Assembly (NCBI RefSeq): GCF_000820045.1 | Contig: NZ_CDBJ01000065.1 | Location: 1 to 64,000 of the forward strand | From: Aeromonas rivuli | Lineage (GTDB): Bacteria; Pseudomonadota; Gammaproteobacteria; Enterobacterales; Aeromonadaceae | DNA: 64,000 nt | Direction of reading: 5' to 3' | Shown here: in pieces, positions 52,219 to 62,835 of the stretch | Numbering within the stretch: position 1 is the first letter of the stretch | Layout: each line of letters opens with the position of its first letter | Made by a program: the position numbers and the translations under genes | Notes under the pieces: model-generated | What the model saw: only the letters and a program-made list of their open reading frames with translations | What the model was told of the DNA's origin: nothing | The model's database searches: none

Positions 52219-52320
52219 GGGATTATCCAGGGATCCAGTGAGGGGCCTGAGCCCCAGTGTATGACAGGGTGGGGGACAAGGGGGCGTTGGCAGTGCGAAT
52301 GACGCGAGCCGGGCAATGAA

Positions 52321-52340
52321 ACGGGGGCCTGGGCCCCCGT
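52321..52340 (-). terminator. Terminator between rdgB and hemW
   Basis: On the minus strand ACGGGGGCC/GGCCCCCGT is followed by TTCATT, 23 bases after the rdgB stop. Confidence 0.75.
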
Positions 52341-52362
52341 ATCGACCATGACACAGCTGGCA

Positions 52363-52956
52363 TCAGTGTGCGGCGAGGGCAGCTTTGAGCTTGGCGAGCG
52401 CCTGACCACGATGGCTGAGCTGGTTCTTGAGCTCGCTTGGCATCTGGGCGGCGGTGCAATCGTGATCCGGCACGAAGAAGACGGGGTCATAGCCAAAGCC
52501 GTGTTCACCACGGGGGGCATCAATGATGAGGCCCTCCCAGCTTGCCTGGCAGATGATGGGGGTCGGGTCATCGGCGTGGCGCATATAGACCAGCACGCAC
52601 CAGAAGCGAGCGCTCTTGAGGTAGTCGGGGGCACCGTTGAGTTCCGCCAACAGCTTGTCCAGATTGGCTCTGTCGCTGGCTCCTGCCCCTGCGAAGCGGG
52701 CCGAGTAGACGCCGGGGCGTCCATGCAACAGATCCACTTCCAGGCCTGAGTCATCGGCCACGGCTGGCAAGCCGGTGAGGCGAGCGGCATGACGGGCCTT
52801 GATGATGGCGTTCTCGACGAAGGTGGTGCCGGTCTCATCGGCATCTGGCACGGCAAACTCGCTCTGGGGGATCACCTGGATCTTCATATCGGCCAACATG
52901 GCGGCCAATTCCTTGACCTTCTTCTGATTCCCTGTTGCCAGGACAAGCTTGTTCAT
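52363..52956 (-). CDS. rdgB: XTP/dITP pyrophosphatase RdgB
   Basis: RdgB (Ham1 family) removes non-canonical purine nucleotides such as dITP and XTP. The N-terminus 'MNKLVLATGNQKKVKELAAM', the segment 'LPAVADDSGLEVDLLHGRPG' and 'HGFGYDPVFFVPDHDCTAAQ' are diagnostic. ATG 52956 lies seven bases after GGAGG and gives 197 residues (E. coli 197). The frame extends to 52986 without family similarity. Confidence 0.96.
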   Translation of the reverse strand: MNKLVLATGNQKKVKELAAMLADMKIQVIPQSEFAVPDADETGTTFVENAIIKARHAARLTGLPAVADDSGLEVDLLHGRPGVYSARFAGAGASDRANLDKLLAELNGAPDYLKSARFWCVLVYMRHADDPTPIICQASWEGLIIDAPRGEHGFGYDPVFFVPDHDCTAAQMPSELKNQLSHRGQALAKLKAALAAH

Positions 52957-53156
52957 CGTACACCTCCGCAAAAATAACCTGCGCATTCTACGGGCAGGAC
53001 CTCGCCAGTCAAAGCGGCAATTAGCGAGTTTGCGCCGCCTGGCTGCAAAGAAGGAGCAAGATGGGAGGGAGAGGGGGTGGGAAGTGGCACCATGAGCGGA
53101 TCACCCATGCCCGATGGGAGTCCAGGCAAGGGGCCGGGGGCCATCGATGAGGTCAG

Positions 53157-53876
53157 CTACAGCGTCAGGGTATCGGGTTCTAGCAGGGTGAGCTCACCGC
53201 CATAGACGGCGCCAGTGTCTATCCAGCAGAGGTTGCCATGACGCAGCCAGCCATGCTCAAGCGGGGTATGGCCCATCACCACCAGACTGACATTGGCTAT
53301 CCACTGTGGCGGCTGGTTGAGATCGCGCTGTAAACGTTGGAGGCGACTGCGCTCCCACAGCATGTCTCGCCGGTGGCGGGTCATAAAGGTCGCATCGAGC
53401 TTGGCCCAGTCATGGCTGACGGGATCGGCATGGACCAGGCCAATGCGCCGCCCCAGGGCCGTGGTGAGGGTCAGCGCCAGGGGCAATCGGGCCAACTGCG
53501 GCAGCCGCCCCCTTATCTCGTCTTGGGCGGCGGGGCTCAACTCATCAAACCAGTCGCCGCCATTGCGGCGCCAGCGAGCCCGCTCCTGGGCGTGGTGTCT
53601 GGCGCGACCAGCACCGACTAGCCCCTCAGGGGTGAGGGCGTCGAGCAGCATGGCCTCATGGTTGCCGAGTACGGCATGAAACCAGGGCTGGTCGAGCAGG
53701 GCCAGACAACCTGGGCTATCCGGTCCTCGGTCGATGAGATCCCCCACGGAGCAGAGTCTGTCTCCTGCCGCCGGATCGAAGGCGAGCCGGGCCAGCGCCG
53801 CCTGCAGCTGCCCCAGGCAACCATGGAGATCGCCGACGATCAGGGTGCGACCCGGGACACTGATATGGGGGGGCAT
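53157..53876 (-). CDS. Metallophosphoesterase, PrpA/PrpB-type serine/threonine phosphatase
   Basis: A 239-residue phosphatase with all metal-site motifs in order: 'GDLHGCLGQLQAAL' near residues 16-29, 'VGDLIDRGPDSPGC', 'AVLGNHEAML', and the late 'VVMGHTPLEHGW'. It resembles E. coli PrpA/PrpB (PphA/PphB), which dephosphorylate misfolding-stress targets, and also lambda phosphatase. The region between it and rdgB (53000-53150) holds nothing I can assign. It is divergent from the Bcr-type transporter gene. Confidence 0.85.
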   Translation of the reverse strand: MPPHISVPGRTLIVGDLHGCLGQLQAALARLAFDPAAGDRLCSVGDLIDRGPDSPGCLALLDQPWFHAVLGNHEAMLLDALTPEGLVGAGRARHHAQERARWRRNGGDWFDELSPAAQDEIRGRLPQLARLPLALTLTTALGRRIGLVHADPVSHDWAKLDATFMTRHRRDMLWERSRLQRLQRDLNQPPQWIANVSLVVMGHTPLEHGWLRHGNLCWIDTGAVYGGELTLLEPDTLTL

Positions 53877-54069
53877 GAGGCCTCCAGCAGGTTAAGGGGG
53901 CTTGGGTTACTATCGGTCAGCAGGGGACGCTGGGCAAGGGGGATGTTTTTTCCTATTTGGAATAACATAAGTGAGTAAATACCATTTCTGTTCATTTCAC
54001 TGAGCCAGTAGACTGCCGCCCCACTCTAGTTCAGCTTTGGCCTTTTTCTGGTCCGTATTGAGGTAAGTC

Positions 54070-55236
54070 ATGCCCCTGATCCTGTTACTCGTGCTGCTGG
54101 TGTTGTTCAGCCCCCTGGCCATCGACATCTATCTGCCCGCTATCCCGCAGATGGCCGAGCAGTTGGGGGCCGAGGTGACCCTGATGCAGGGCACCATCAC
54201 CTGGTTCCTGTTCAGCATGGGCTTGGGCCAACTGCTGGTGGGCCCGCTGGCCGATCGTTATGGTCGCAAGCCGATCGCCCTGTGTGGCGTCGTGCTCTAT
54301 GGCCTGAGCGCCCTGGCCGCCGGCTTTGCCGCCAGCCTGGGTGAGCTGATGCTGGCCCGGGTGCTGCAAGGCTTCGGCGCCTGCGCCACGTCAGTTGCCG
54401 CCTTCTCCGTGGTGCGTGACAGCTATGGCCCCAAGAAGAGCGGCCAGATGATCTCCTACCTCAATGGCGCCATCTGCTTCATCCCGGCGCTGGCCCCTCT
54501 GCTCGGTGGCTGGCTGACGGCCCAGGCGGGTTGGTCTGCCAACTTCTGGTTCATGGCCGGTTATGCGGCCCTGGTGGGGGGATGGCTGATGTGGCGCATG
54601 CCGGAGACCCGCCCCGATGAGACCCGCAGTGAGGGCACCCTGATCAGCTGGGCTCGTTACAGTCCGGTACTGCGCTCTCCCAGCTTCTTGTTCAATGCCA
54701 GCCTCTGCATGTTGGCGATGGCGGTGATCCTGGCCTATGTCACCGCGGCGCCTGTGCAGTTGATGGTCAAGCTGGGGCTGGACATGGATGGCTTCAGCCG
54801 CTGGTTTGCCGCCAATGCGGTGCTCAATATCGCGACCTGTTTCCTGGCACCCCGCTTCATCGCCTGGGTCGGGGCCAGACGTACCCTGCGCCTGGGGCTG
54901 CTGGTGATCTGCCTGTCTGCACTGGTGCTGACCCTAGTGCAAGATGTCCAGCATCCTCTGGCCATGATGGGGCCGGTCTTCCTCTCCAGCATCGGCTTTG
55001 CCATGGTGTTGGGGGCCGCCGCCGGCATGGCATTGGCTCCCTTTGGTCACTGTGCTGGCACGGCCGCCGCCTTGCTTGGGCTCTTCCAGATGAGCGGAGC
55101 GGGTGCCCTGGTAGGTATCACAGGGGCGCTGGTTGCGGATCCCCTCAACCAGCTGGCGTTGCACATGTGGTTATTGTTGCCGCCTCTGCTGATGCTGCTG
55201 ACCCGGCGTGGGCGTAGCCTCTGCGCCAGTGCCTGA
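54070..55236 (+). CDS. Bcr/CflA family multidrug transporter
   Basis: A 388-residue MFS protein of the DHA1 drug-proton antiporter group. The first helix 'FSPLAIDIYLPAIPQMAEQL' and the loop motif 'GPLADRYGRKPIALCG' are typical, and motif C-like sequence is in 'RVLQGFGACATSVAAFSVVR'. E. coli Bcr confers bicyclomycin resistance; the substrate here is unknown. It ends in a terminator hairpin at 55260-55281. Confidence 0.87.
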   Translation: MPLILLLVLLVLFSPLAIDIYLPAIPQMAEQLGAEVTLMQGTITWFLFSMGLGQLLVGPLADRYGRKPIALCGVVLYGLSALAAGFAASLGELMLARVLQGFGACATSVAAFSVVRDSYGPKKSGQMISYLNGAICFIPALAPLLGGWLTAQAGWSANFWFMAGYAALVGGWLMWRMPETRPDETRSEGTLISWARYSPVLRSPSFLFNASLCMLAMAVILAYVTAAPVQLMVKLGLDMDGFSRWFAANAVLNIATCFLAPRFIAWVGARRTLRLGLLVICLSALVLTLVQDVQHPLAMMGPVFLSSIGFAMVLGAAAGMALAPFGHCAGTAAALLGLFQMSGAGALVGITGALVADPLNQLALHMWLLLPPLLMLLTRRGRSLCASA

Positions 55237-55259
55237 GTGTGATGGTGGTGATGTGCAAG

Positions 55260-55281
55260 ACGGGGGCTCAGGCCCCCGTTT
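55260..55281 (+). terminator. Terminator after the Bcr/CflA gene
   Basis: ACGGGGGC/GCCCCCGT with loop CTCAG is followed by a short T-run (TTTG). The rest of the 398-base gap up to 55634 is AT-rich and holds the hairpin listed separately; I see no further gene. Confidence 0.7.
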
Positions 55282-55592
55282 GCATAGCGGGTCCTCAAGG
55301 CGGATTTAGCCGCCACCCTGTCAGAAGCTGTCCGATCTCCAGACTCCACATGATGGGGCGAATGGTAGCGAGAGAGAGGAGCCGGACGACCTGAATGTGC
55401 ATTAATCATTCACAAAATCGTTTTTTGTTGATGTTTTGTATCAAATAATCAAGGTTGTTTAGGTTTTTTCATCCAATGGGTGAGAAAATATCATTGTGAT
55501 ACTCGTTTCCATTAACCAGCGTTAGGGTTATATTTCGCGCGTCTCTTGGCTCCCTTATTCATCTCTGTACGAAGGGGGGCAAAGTGCTCTGT

Positions 55593-55622
55593 GATGGCAA
55601 CGCTGCCATCTCTCCATTTTTT
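55593..55622 (+). promoter_or_regulatory. Terminator-like hairpin in the lipoprotein leader
   Basis: GATGGCA/TGCCATC with loop ACGC is followed six bases later by TTTTTT and then by the lipoprotein ATG 13 bases on. It could attenuate the gene, or end a small RNA transcribed from the AT-rich region upstream. Confidence 0.5.
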
Positions 55623-55634
55623 GAGGGTATGCAC

Positions 55635-55898
55635 ATGAACAAAGTACTGGTAGCCGGTATCCTGGGTCTGATGTTGACCGCCTGTGGTCAGAAAGAAGAA
55701 GCTGCTCCTGCTCCTGCTCCTGCCGCTGACGTTGCTGCCACCGTAGAAAAAGCCGCCAGCGAAGCTAGCGCCACTGTTGAGCAAGCCGCTGACAAAGCCG
55801 GTGAAGTGACCAAGCAAGCTGCTGCCGATGCAGGCGCTGCCGTAGAAAAGGCCGCCGACAAGGTTGAAGCCGCCGTGAGCGATGCCAAAGCCAACTAA
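55635..55898 (+). CDS. Small alanine-rich lipoprotein
   Basis: An 87-residue protein with a lipoprotein signal ('MNKVLVAGILGLMLTACGQK') whose lipobox LTAC places the lipidated cysteine at residue 17. The mature part is almost only Ala, Glu, Lys, Val and Asp, with repeating A-A-x-x-A-x-x-x-V-E-K/Q-A units, suggesting one long amphipathic helix. Size and composition recall Lpp-like or stress lipoproteins, but I cannot assign a family. ATG 55629 is two codons upstream. A strong terminator follows. Confidence 0.82.
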   Translation: MNKVLVAGILGLMLTACGQKEEAAPAPAPAADVAATVEKAASEASATVEQAADKAGEVTKQAAADAGAAVEKAADKVEAAVSDAKAN

Positions 55899-55917
55899 GC
55901 GTGCTTTGATTGAAGAG

Positions 55918-55950
55918 ACGGGCCCGGGGATCATCCCCGGGCCCGTTTTT
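55918..55950 (+). terminator. Terminator after the lipoprotein gene
   Basis: ACGGGCCCGGGGAT/ATCCCCGGGCCCGT with a very short loop is followed by TTTTT. Confidence 0.93.
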
Positions 55951-55978
55951 ATTGCGGTTATCTGTGCGGGCATCGGGC

Positions 55979-56539
55979 TTAGCGCGGCGCCCAGGCCGGA
56001 TTAAGCAGGGCGGTCAGCACATGATCCTCCCAGCGGCCGTTGATCATCAGGTAGTCGCGGGCATACCCCTCTCGCTCGAAGCCAAGTCGAGCCAGCAGGG
56101 CGGCGCTGCGCAGGTTGGCGGGCATGTGACTGGCCATGATGCGATGCAGCCCCAGCTCGCCGAACAGATAATCTATCCCCCCTTGCACCACTTCCTGCAT
56201 CAGCCCCTGACCCTGATGGGCCTCATCCACCGAGTAGCCAAGATGGCAGGCCTGAAACATGCCTTGCACTATGTGGGTGAAGTTGCAGGTGGCGATGACC
56301 CGCTCACCACTGGCATCGAGTGCCACCAGGTTGACCGCCTGGCCTGCGAAGAACTGGCCGTAACTCTCTCGCAGCCGGGCAAACCAGCAACCCAGGGTAT
56401 AGAAGTCAGGATCCCGTTTGGGCTCCCAGGGGGCCAGGTGCAGGCGATTTCGTTGATGGTAATCGAGCATCAGATCTGCCCGCTCCGGCGGCAATATGGT
56501 GAGCCGGGTACGAGGCGTCTCAAGATGAGGCAGCGCCAT
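55979..56539 (-). CDS. rimJ: GNAT acetyltransferase, RimJ-like
   Basis: RimJ acetylates the N-terminus of ribosomal protein S5. The product is close to E. coli RimJ in the middle and end: 'HRIMASHMPANLRSAALLAR' and 'LMINGRWEDHVLTALLNPAW'. The acetyl-CoA loop is 'DEAHQGQGLMQEVVQGG'. ATG 56539 gives 186 residues (E. coli 194). The start overlaps the TAA of the upstream acetyltransferase (TAATG), so translation is probably coupled. The two genes form an operon on the minus strand. Confidence 0.88.
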   Translation of the reverse strand: MALPHLETPRTRLTILPPERADLMLDYHQRNRLHLAPWEPKRDPDFYTLGCWFARLRESYGQFFAGQAVNLVALDASGERVIATCNFTHIVQGMFQACHLGYSVDEAHQGQGLMQEVVQGGIDYLFGELGLHRIMASHMPANLRSAALLARLGFEREGYARDYLMINGRWEDHVLTALLNPAWAPR

Positions 56540-57093
56540 TACAGTTCCCTCTGCTGTAGCCATTCATCCCGCAACAGGCCGTAGAGGGCGTGATCCACGA
56601 CCCTGTCCCCCAACCGCTCGGCCCGGCGCACTATTCCCTCCAGGCGCATGCCGAGTCGCTCGCACACCGCCCGGCTGGCTTCATTGTCGAGGGCGGCGCT
56701 GATCTCTGCCTTCTCCATGCCCATCTCCTCGAAGGCATGATGAATGAGGGCCTGACAGGCGCGGCCTATGATGCCGTTGCCCTGCCAGCGCTCCGCCAGC
56801 CAATAGCCCAGGGTGACCTTGCCCAGGCTCTGATCGATCCGGTTGTAACCAATGACACCGACCAGCTCCCCCTGATACTCGATAGCCGTGGTGAGCGAGT
56901 CGCCACGGGCGAAGCCTTCGATGGCATGGCGGATGAAGGTGGCCGTGTCATCGCGGCGCTGGATGAACGGCACCCAGGGCAACCATTGGGAGAGGTACTC
57001 CCGGTTCTGCTGACAGAGCCCATAGAGCTCGGTCGCCATGTCGGGTTGCAAGAAAGTCAGTGCCAGTTCGTCATCCAGTTGCCAGGTGAACAT
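56539..57093 (-). CDS. GNAT acetyltransferase, RimL-like
   Basis: A 184-residue GNAT protein resembling RimL, which acetylates the N-terminal serine of ribosomal protein L12. Family segments are 'LVGVIGYNRIDQSLGKVTLG', 'RWQGNGIIGRACQALIHHAF' (acetyl-CoA loop) and 'ALDNEASRAVCERLGMRLEG'. It could also belong to the YdaF/YjcK branch. I take ATG 57093 as start; the frame runs to 57210, but the extra residues are not family-like. It is divergent from the elastase gene. Confidence 0.82.
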   Translation of the reverse strand: MFTWQLDDELALTFLQPDMATELYGLCQQNREYLSQWLPWVPFIQRRDDTATFIRHAIEGFARGDSLTTAIEYQGELVGVIGYNRIDQSLGKVTLGYWLAERWQGNGIIGRACQALIHHAFEEMGMEKAEISAALDNEASRAVCERLGMRLEGIVRRAERLGDRVVDHALYGLLRDEWLQQREL

Positions 57094-57322
57094 AGGGTCG
57101 TCCCTCGGTGCGTCTCTGCCGTGCGTTATGGTGCCTGCCAATGTAGCCAATTGGCCTACAGAGTGCCATGGCGAGCGTGCCCTTACCCCTTGAGGATCTC
57201 TCGCCGCCAAAGATGGGGGGGCAAGGGAGACATATCGGTCATTCTCTGGCAGGAAATGCTGTCTGCCCTCGCTCTTGCTGCCATTTTCTGGCCCTTCAGC
57301 AGATCCTGCTGCTCCTTTGTGC

Positions 57323-59190
<1,868 letters not shown>

Positions 59191-59223
59191 TAGAGTGACA
59201 TTTTATTTCTGATAAATAGCAAG

Positions 59224-59250
59224 ACCACCTCTTCATGAGGTGGTTTTTTA
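59224..59250 (+). terminator. Terminator after the elastase gene
   Basis: ACCACCTC/GAGGTGGT with loop TTCAT is followed by TTTTTAT. Confidence 0.9.
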
Positions 59251-59293
59251 TCTCAGCTGTCGAGACGACAAGGATGAGCGGCCGATTGCCGGG

Positions 59294-60187
59294 CTATTTA
59301 CCCGCCCAGTGGCTGGCGAGCATGCGGGCGGCCTCGATCACTCTCTCCTTTTCCCGGTTGGGGCGCTTGCCGCTGCGCCAGGCCATCATCACATCCCAGT
59401 GATCCGGCGGCAGATCCGTCACATCGAGCTGCACCAGGCGGCCAAATTCCAGATCCCGCGCGATGGCCAGCGCCGGCATCAGGGTGATGAAGCCGTGCTC
59501 TAGCGCGAGCTCACGGGCCGCGCTGGCTGGCTGGATGGCGTGTAGCGGGCGGTTTACCTGGCGCAGCAGCCGCAGCTGGATCAGCAGCTCGTCGCACCCC
59601 GTGCCCCACTGCTGGGGGGCGAGCCGCTCGTTGGCAATGTCTTGCAGGGTCAGCCCCTGGCGTCCCGCCAGGGGATGGGTGGCACAGGCCACCGCGATGA
59701 TGGGGGAGCGGTAGAGCAGTTCGAGCTGAATACCGGCGATGGCGGGGCACTTGAGGATGAAGCCCACATCCGTCTCTCCGGTCAGCAGCTCCTGCATGAT
59801 GATACCGGAGTGATCCGTGCTGCAGCGGATCTCGAAGCTCTCATCCACCAACTCCAGCAGCAGGGGACCGAATACCACTGTGGTGAGGGAGGGGAGGCAG
59901 GAGAGCCGAATGCGTGGCAGCAGGGGAGTGCCCTGCAAGGCGAGCTGGCCGGCCTCCAGGGCATTGAGGGCGGTGCTGACCGCGGGCAGAAACTGCTCGC
60001 AGGCGGCGGTGGGGGTGGCGCCGCGGCGGTGGCGGCGAAACAGCGACTGGCCGAGGGCGTGTTCCAGTACGGCGATGCGCTGACTCACCATGGGTTGTGA
60101 CCAGCCCCGCACCGCGGCCGCCTTGCTGAAGCTGCCCCGGTTGACCACATCGAGCAGCAGTTGCAGATCATCGAGCGTCATAGCCAT
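59294..60187 (-). CDS. LysR-type transcriptional regulator
   Basis: A 297-residue LysR protein. The helix-turn-helix is 'SFSKAAAVRGWSQPMVSQRI' followed by 'LEHALGQSLFRRHRRGATPT', and the effector domain covers about residues 90-290. It is divergent from mdtH with 94 bases between the starts, so it may regulate mdtH and itself; this is inferred from position only. ATG 60187 or 60181 is the start; the frame extends to 60229. The effector is unknown. Confidence 0.88.
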   Translation of the reverse strand: MAMTLDDLQLLLDVVNRGSFSKAAAVRGWSQPMVSQRIAVLEHALGQSLFRRHRRGATPTAACEQFLPAVSTALNALEAGQLALQGTPLLPRIRLSCLPSLTTVVFGPLLLELVDESFEIRCSTDHSGIIMQELLTGETDVGFILKCPAIAGIQLELLYRSPIIAVACATHPLAGRQGLTLQDIANERLAPQQWGTGCDELLIQLRLLRQVNRPLHAIQPASAARELALEHGFITLMPALAIARDLEFGRLVQLDVTDLPPDHWDVMMAWRSGKRPNREKERVIEAARMLASHWAGK

Positions 60188-60281
60188 AAAAAATCCCGAT
60201 ATGAAATATAGCCAGTTGTCGGCTACCACTATATCTGGTGCCCTCGCAGAATAGCAGCATCAATTGGAGTCTGAGGTGGTT

Positions 60282-61475
60282 ATGGTAGAGCGGGCGCGGC
60301 GGCGGGGACGCTGGTTTTTGGCATTGGATTCTCTGCTGGTGATCCTGGGATTCTTCGTGGTGATGCCCATGATAAGCCTGAGATTTGTCGATCAGCTTGG
60401 CTGGGCGGCGGGGGTGGTGGGTCTGGCGCTGGGTCTGCGTCAGCTGACCCAGCAGGGGTTGGGGATCTTTGGCGGTTCTCTGGCTGACCGCTTTGGTGCC
60501 AGGCCGCTGATCGTCGGCGGCATGCTGCTGCGGGCGGTGGGTTTTGCCAGCCTGGCCTATGCCGAGAGCGGTCTGGCGCTTATTGTCTCCTGCATCATCT
60601 CGGGTCTGGGCGGTTGCCTGTTCGATCCTCCGAGAGCGGCCCTGGTCATCAAGTTCACCCGGCCCCATCAGCGCGGACGCTACATCTCGCTGCTGATGAT
60701 GTTGGAGAGTGCCGGTGCCGTGCTCGGCGCCCTGCTCGGCAGCTGGCTGCTCAATTTCGATTTCGAATATGTCTGCCTGCTAGGGGCTTGTCTGTTCGTC
60801 ACTGCCGCCCTGTGCAACTGGCTCATTCTGCCCGCCTACAAGATCTCCTTGCGACCAACCCCCATCAAGACAGGACTGGGCCGGGTGCTGGCGGACAAGG
60901 CATTTTGCCGGGTGGTGCTGATCCTGAGCGGCTACTACGCGCTCTGGGTGCAGGTGATGCTGATCTTTCCCATTCTGGTCAAGCAGATGGCGGGCAGCAG
61001 CACGGCGGTGGGCTGGATGTATAGCCTGGAGGCGGCGCTGTCGCTCGCCCTGCTCTATCCCCTGGCGCGCTACGGCGAGCGTCACTTCCGGCTGGAGACC
61101 CGGCTGCTGGCGGGCATGTTGCTGATGACCGCAGGCATAGGGCTGGTGGCGTTTGCCACCAGCCTGGAGGCGATTTTTGCGCTGCTGGCCTGTTTCTATC
61201 TCGGCATCATCATCGTGGAGCCGGCCCGGGAGACCTTGATGACCCGGTTGGCCCACCCGAGTGCGCGGGGCAGCTACATGGGCTTTAGTCGGCTAGGGTT
61301 GGCGTTGGGCGGCATGAGTGGTTACGTGGGAGGCGGCGCTTTGCATGACTATGCCAGCGCCCAGGGGCAGCCCTGGTTGCCCTGGCTGGTGCTGGGCAGC
61401 GTCGGCGTGGTGACCCTGCTGCTGCTCAGCCACTGTTTTGCCCGTCGTCCCGAACTGGCGCAACTGCGCGCTTGA
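60282..61475 (+). CDS. mdtH: MFS transporter MdtH
   Basis: A 397-residue multidrug efflux protein with 12 expected membrane helices. It is close to E. coli MdtH (402 aa) along its whole length: '[20 protein letters not shown]', '[20 protein letters not shown]', '[20 protein letters not shown]' and '[20 protein letters not shown]'. E. coli MdtH gives low-level resistance to norfloxacin and enoxacin. ATG 60282 follows GAGGTGGTT. A LysR gene is divergent, and a bidirectional terminator follows. Confidence 0.92.
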   Translation: MVERARRRGRWFLALDSLLVILGFFVVMPMISLRFVDQLGWAAGVVGLALGLRQLTQQGLGIFGGSLADRFGARPLIVGGMLLRAVGFASLAYAESGLALIVSCIISGLGGCLFDPPRAALVIKFTRPHQRGRYISLLMMLESAGAVLGALLGSWLLNFDFEYVCLLGACLFVTAALCNWLILPAYKISLRPTPIKTGLGRVLADKAFCRVVLILSGYYALWVQVMLIFPILVKQMAGSSTAVGWMYSLEAALSLALLYPLARYGERHFRLETRLLAGMLLMTAGIGLVAFATSLEAIFALLACFYLGIIIVEPARETLMTRLAHPSARGSYMGFSRLGLALGGMSGYVGGGALHDYASAQGQPWLPWLVLGSVGVVTLLLLSHCFARRPELAQLRA

Positions 61476-61488
61476 GTCCGATATAAAA

Positions 61489-61514
61489 AAACCGGCCGCT
61501 GATGCGGCCGGTTT
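61489..61514. terminator. Bidirectional terminator between mdtH and the porin gene
   Basis: AAACCGGCCGC/GCGGCCGGTTT with loop TGAT lies between convergent genes and is flanked by A and T runs. Confidence 0.88.
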
Positions 61515-61548
61515 GGTATCGAGAGCTGGCTTGACGCCAAATCCGGAC

Positions 61549-62631
61549 TTAGAAGTTGTACTGCAGTGCGACACCAACGACGTCGTCAGAGACTTGGCCC
61601 AGGCTGCTGTAGCCATCGGTACCATCTTCGTCGAGCAGGTTGATCTTGTAGTCAACATAGGCGTTGAAGTTGTCGGTGAAGTTGTACCAGGCACCCACAC
61701 TGACGTACTCGGTCAGGGTGTCATCGATGTTGGCACCGCTGCGGTCATCCTTCACGTCGGTACGCAGGTAGGCGACGGACGGCTTGAATTTCGGGGTGAC
61801 GCTGTACTGGGCAACGGCTTCATAACCGTCACTCTTCTCGGCATAGCCGCTCTGGCCATTCTTGCTGACGAAGATGTGATCCTGGCCATGAGCATAGGTG
61901 GCTGCCAGGTAGAGGTTACCGGCACTGTACTTGATACCGGCGCCATACAGCTGGGCATCGTCATCCCCACCGAAGGAGGCCAGCTCTTTCTGGTCGCCAG
62001 TCTTGGTGGCCATGTTGTAGACGGCGCCCAGGGAGATACCCATGTCGAAGTCATAGTTGGCGGACAGGGCATAACCCTCGTCGGAACCCTTCATCCACTT
62101 GCTGTCCTTGTCATTCCAAGGCTCGTTCTTGCCAGTGAACTGGGCACCCAGGGTCATGCCCTGATAGGTATAGATGTACTGGGCCAGACCGTTGTTACGA
62201 CCGGTACCGAACACGTCAGTGTTTTTACCCAGGCCGTCACCACCCCATTCCGGCAGCACGTCGGTATAGTTGTTGACCGCTTTGGTGAACAGACCATCCT
62301 GACGGCCGTAGCTGAAGGCGCCGAAGCGATCGTTCTGGATACCCACGTAGCCGTAACGCAGCTCGTCGTTGTCAGAACCTGAGGTCGGCAGGTTGTATTC
62401 GGCGAAGGCGAAGGCTTTGGTTTCGTCATCGATGCGAGTCTCACCGGCGACGTGCAGACGCAGGTAGCTCTGATCGCCTTCCAGCTCGTCACTGCTGGTA
62501 CCGTAGTACAGGCCTTGAACGCGACCACCGATATCCAGCTTGGTGCCGTCTTGATCATACAGGGGGGCAGCCTGGGCGGTACCGGCCAGCATCAGGCTGG
62601 AAACAGCCATGGTCAATGCAGTCTTTTTCAT
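61549..62631 (-). CDS. General outer-membrane porin (OmpC/OmpF type)
   Basis: A 360-residue beta-barrel porin with a signal peptide ending AQA at residue 21-22. The N-terminus of the mature protein, 'APLYDQDGTKLDIGGRVQGL', and the C-terminal phenylalanine ('VVGVALQYNF') needed for BAM recognition are typical. Alternating strands and acidic loops fill the rest. It resembles the 38-42 kDa trimeric porins of Aeromonas, but the subtype cannot be fixed from sequence alone. An AGAGGAATAGACA ribosome site precedes ATG 62631. A CGGTATTTTTCCG inverted repeat lies about 60 bases upstream. Confidence 0.9.
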   Translation of the reverse strand: MKKTALTMAVSSLMLAGTAQAAPLYDQDGTKLDIGGRVQGLYYGTSSDELEGDQSYLRLHVAGETRIDDETKAFAFAEYNLPTSGSDNDELRYGYVGIQNDRFGAFSYGRQDGLFTKAVNNYTDVLPEWGGDGLGKNTDVFGTGRNNGLAQYIYTYQGMTLGAQFTGKNEPWNDKDSKWMKGSDEGYALSANYDFDMGISLGAVYNMATKTGDQKELASFGGDDDAQLYGAGIKYSAGNLYLAATYAHGQDHIFVSKNGQSGYAEKSDGYEAVAQYSVTPKFKPSVAYLRTDVKDDRSGANIDDTLTEYVSVGAWYNFTDNFNAYVDYKINLLDEDGTDGYSSLGQVSDDVVGVALQYNF

Positions 62632-62790
62632 TGTCTATTCCTCTGGGGTAAGTACTCTCCAGGGCCCTCTAGGATCCTGAATGATCGGTATTTTTCCGAT
62701 ATGGCAATTCTATGGGGGGCAAGCTTGACTGGAGCTGAAGCCGGAATCTTTTTGCATATTAAGTCATCATTTTTGTGACGCACAACGACA

Positions 62791-62813
62791 AAAAAGCGAC
62801 CCGGAGGTCGCTC
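62791..62813 (-). terminator. Terminator after dcuA
   Basis: On the minus strand AGCGACC/GGTCGCT is followed by TTTTT, 23 bases after the dcuA stop. It separates dcuA from the porin gene. Confidence 0.88.
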
Positions 62814-62835
62814 TTGATTAAAGGGGGTGAGGCTA

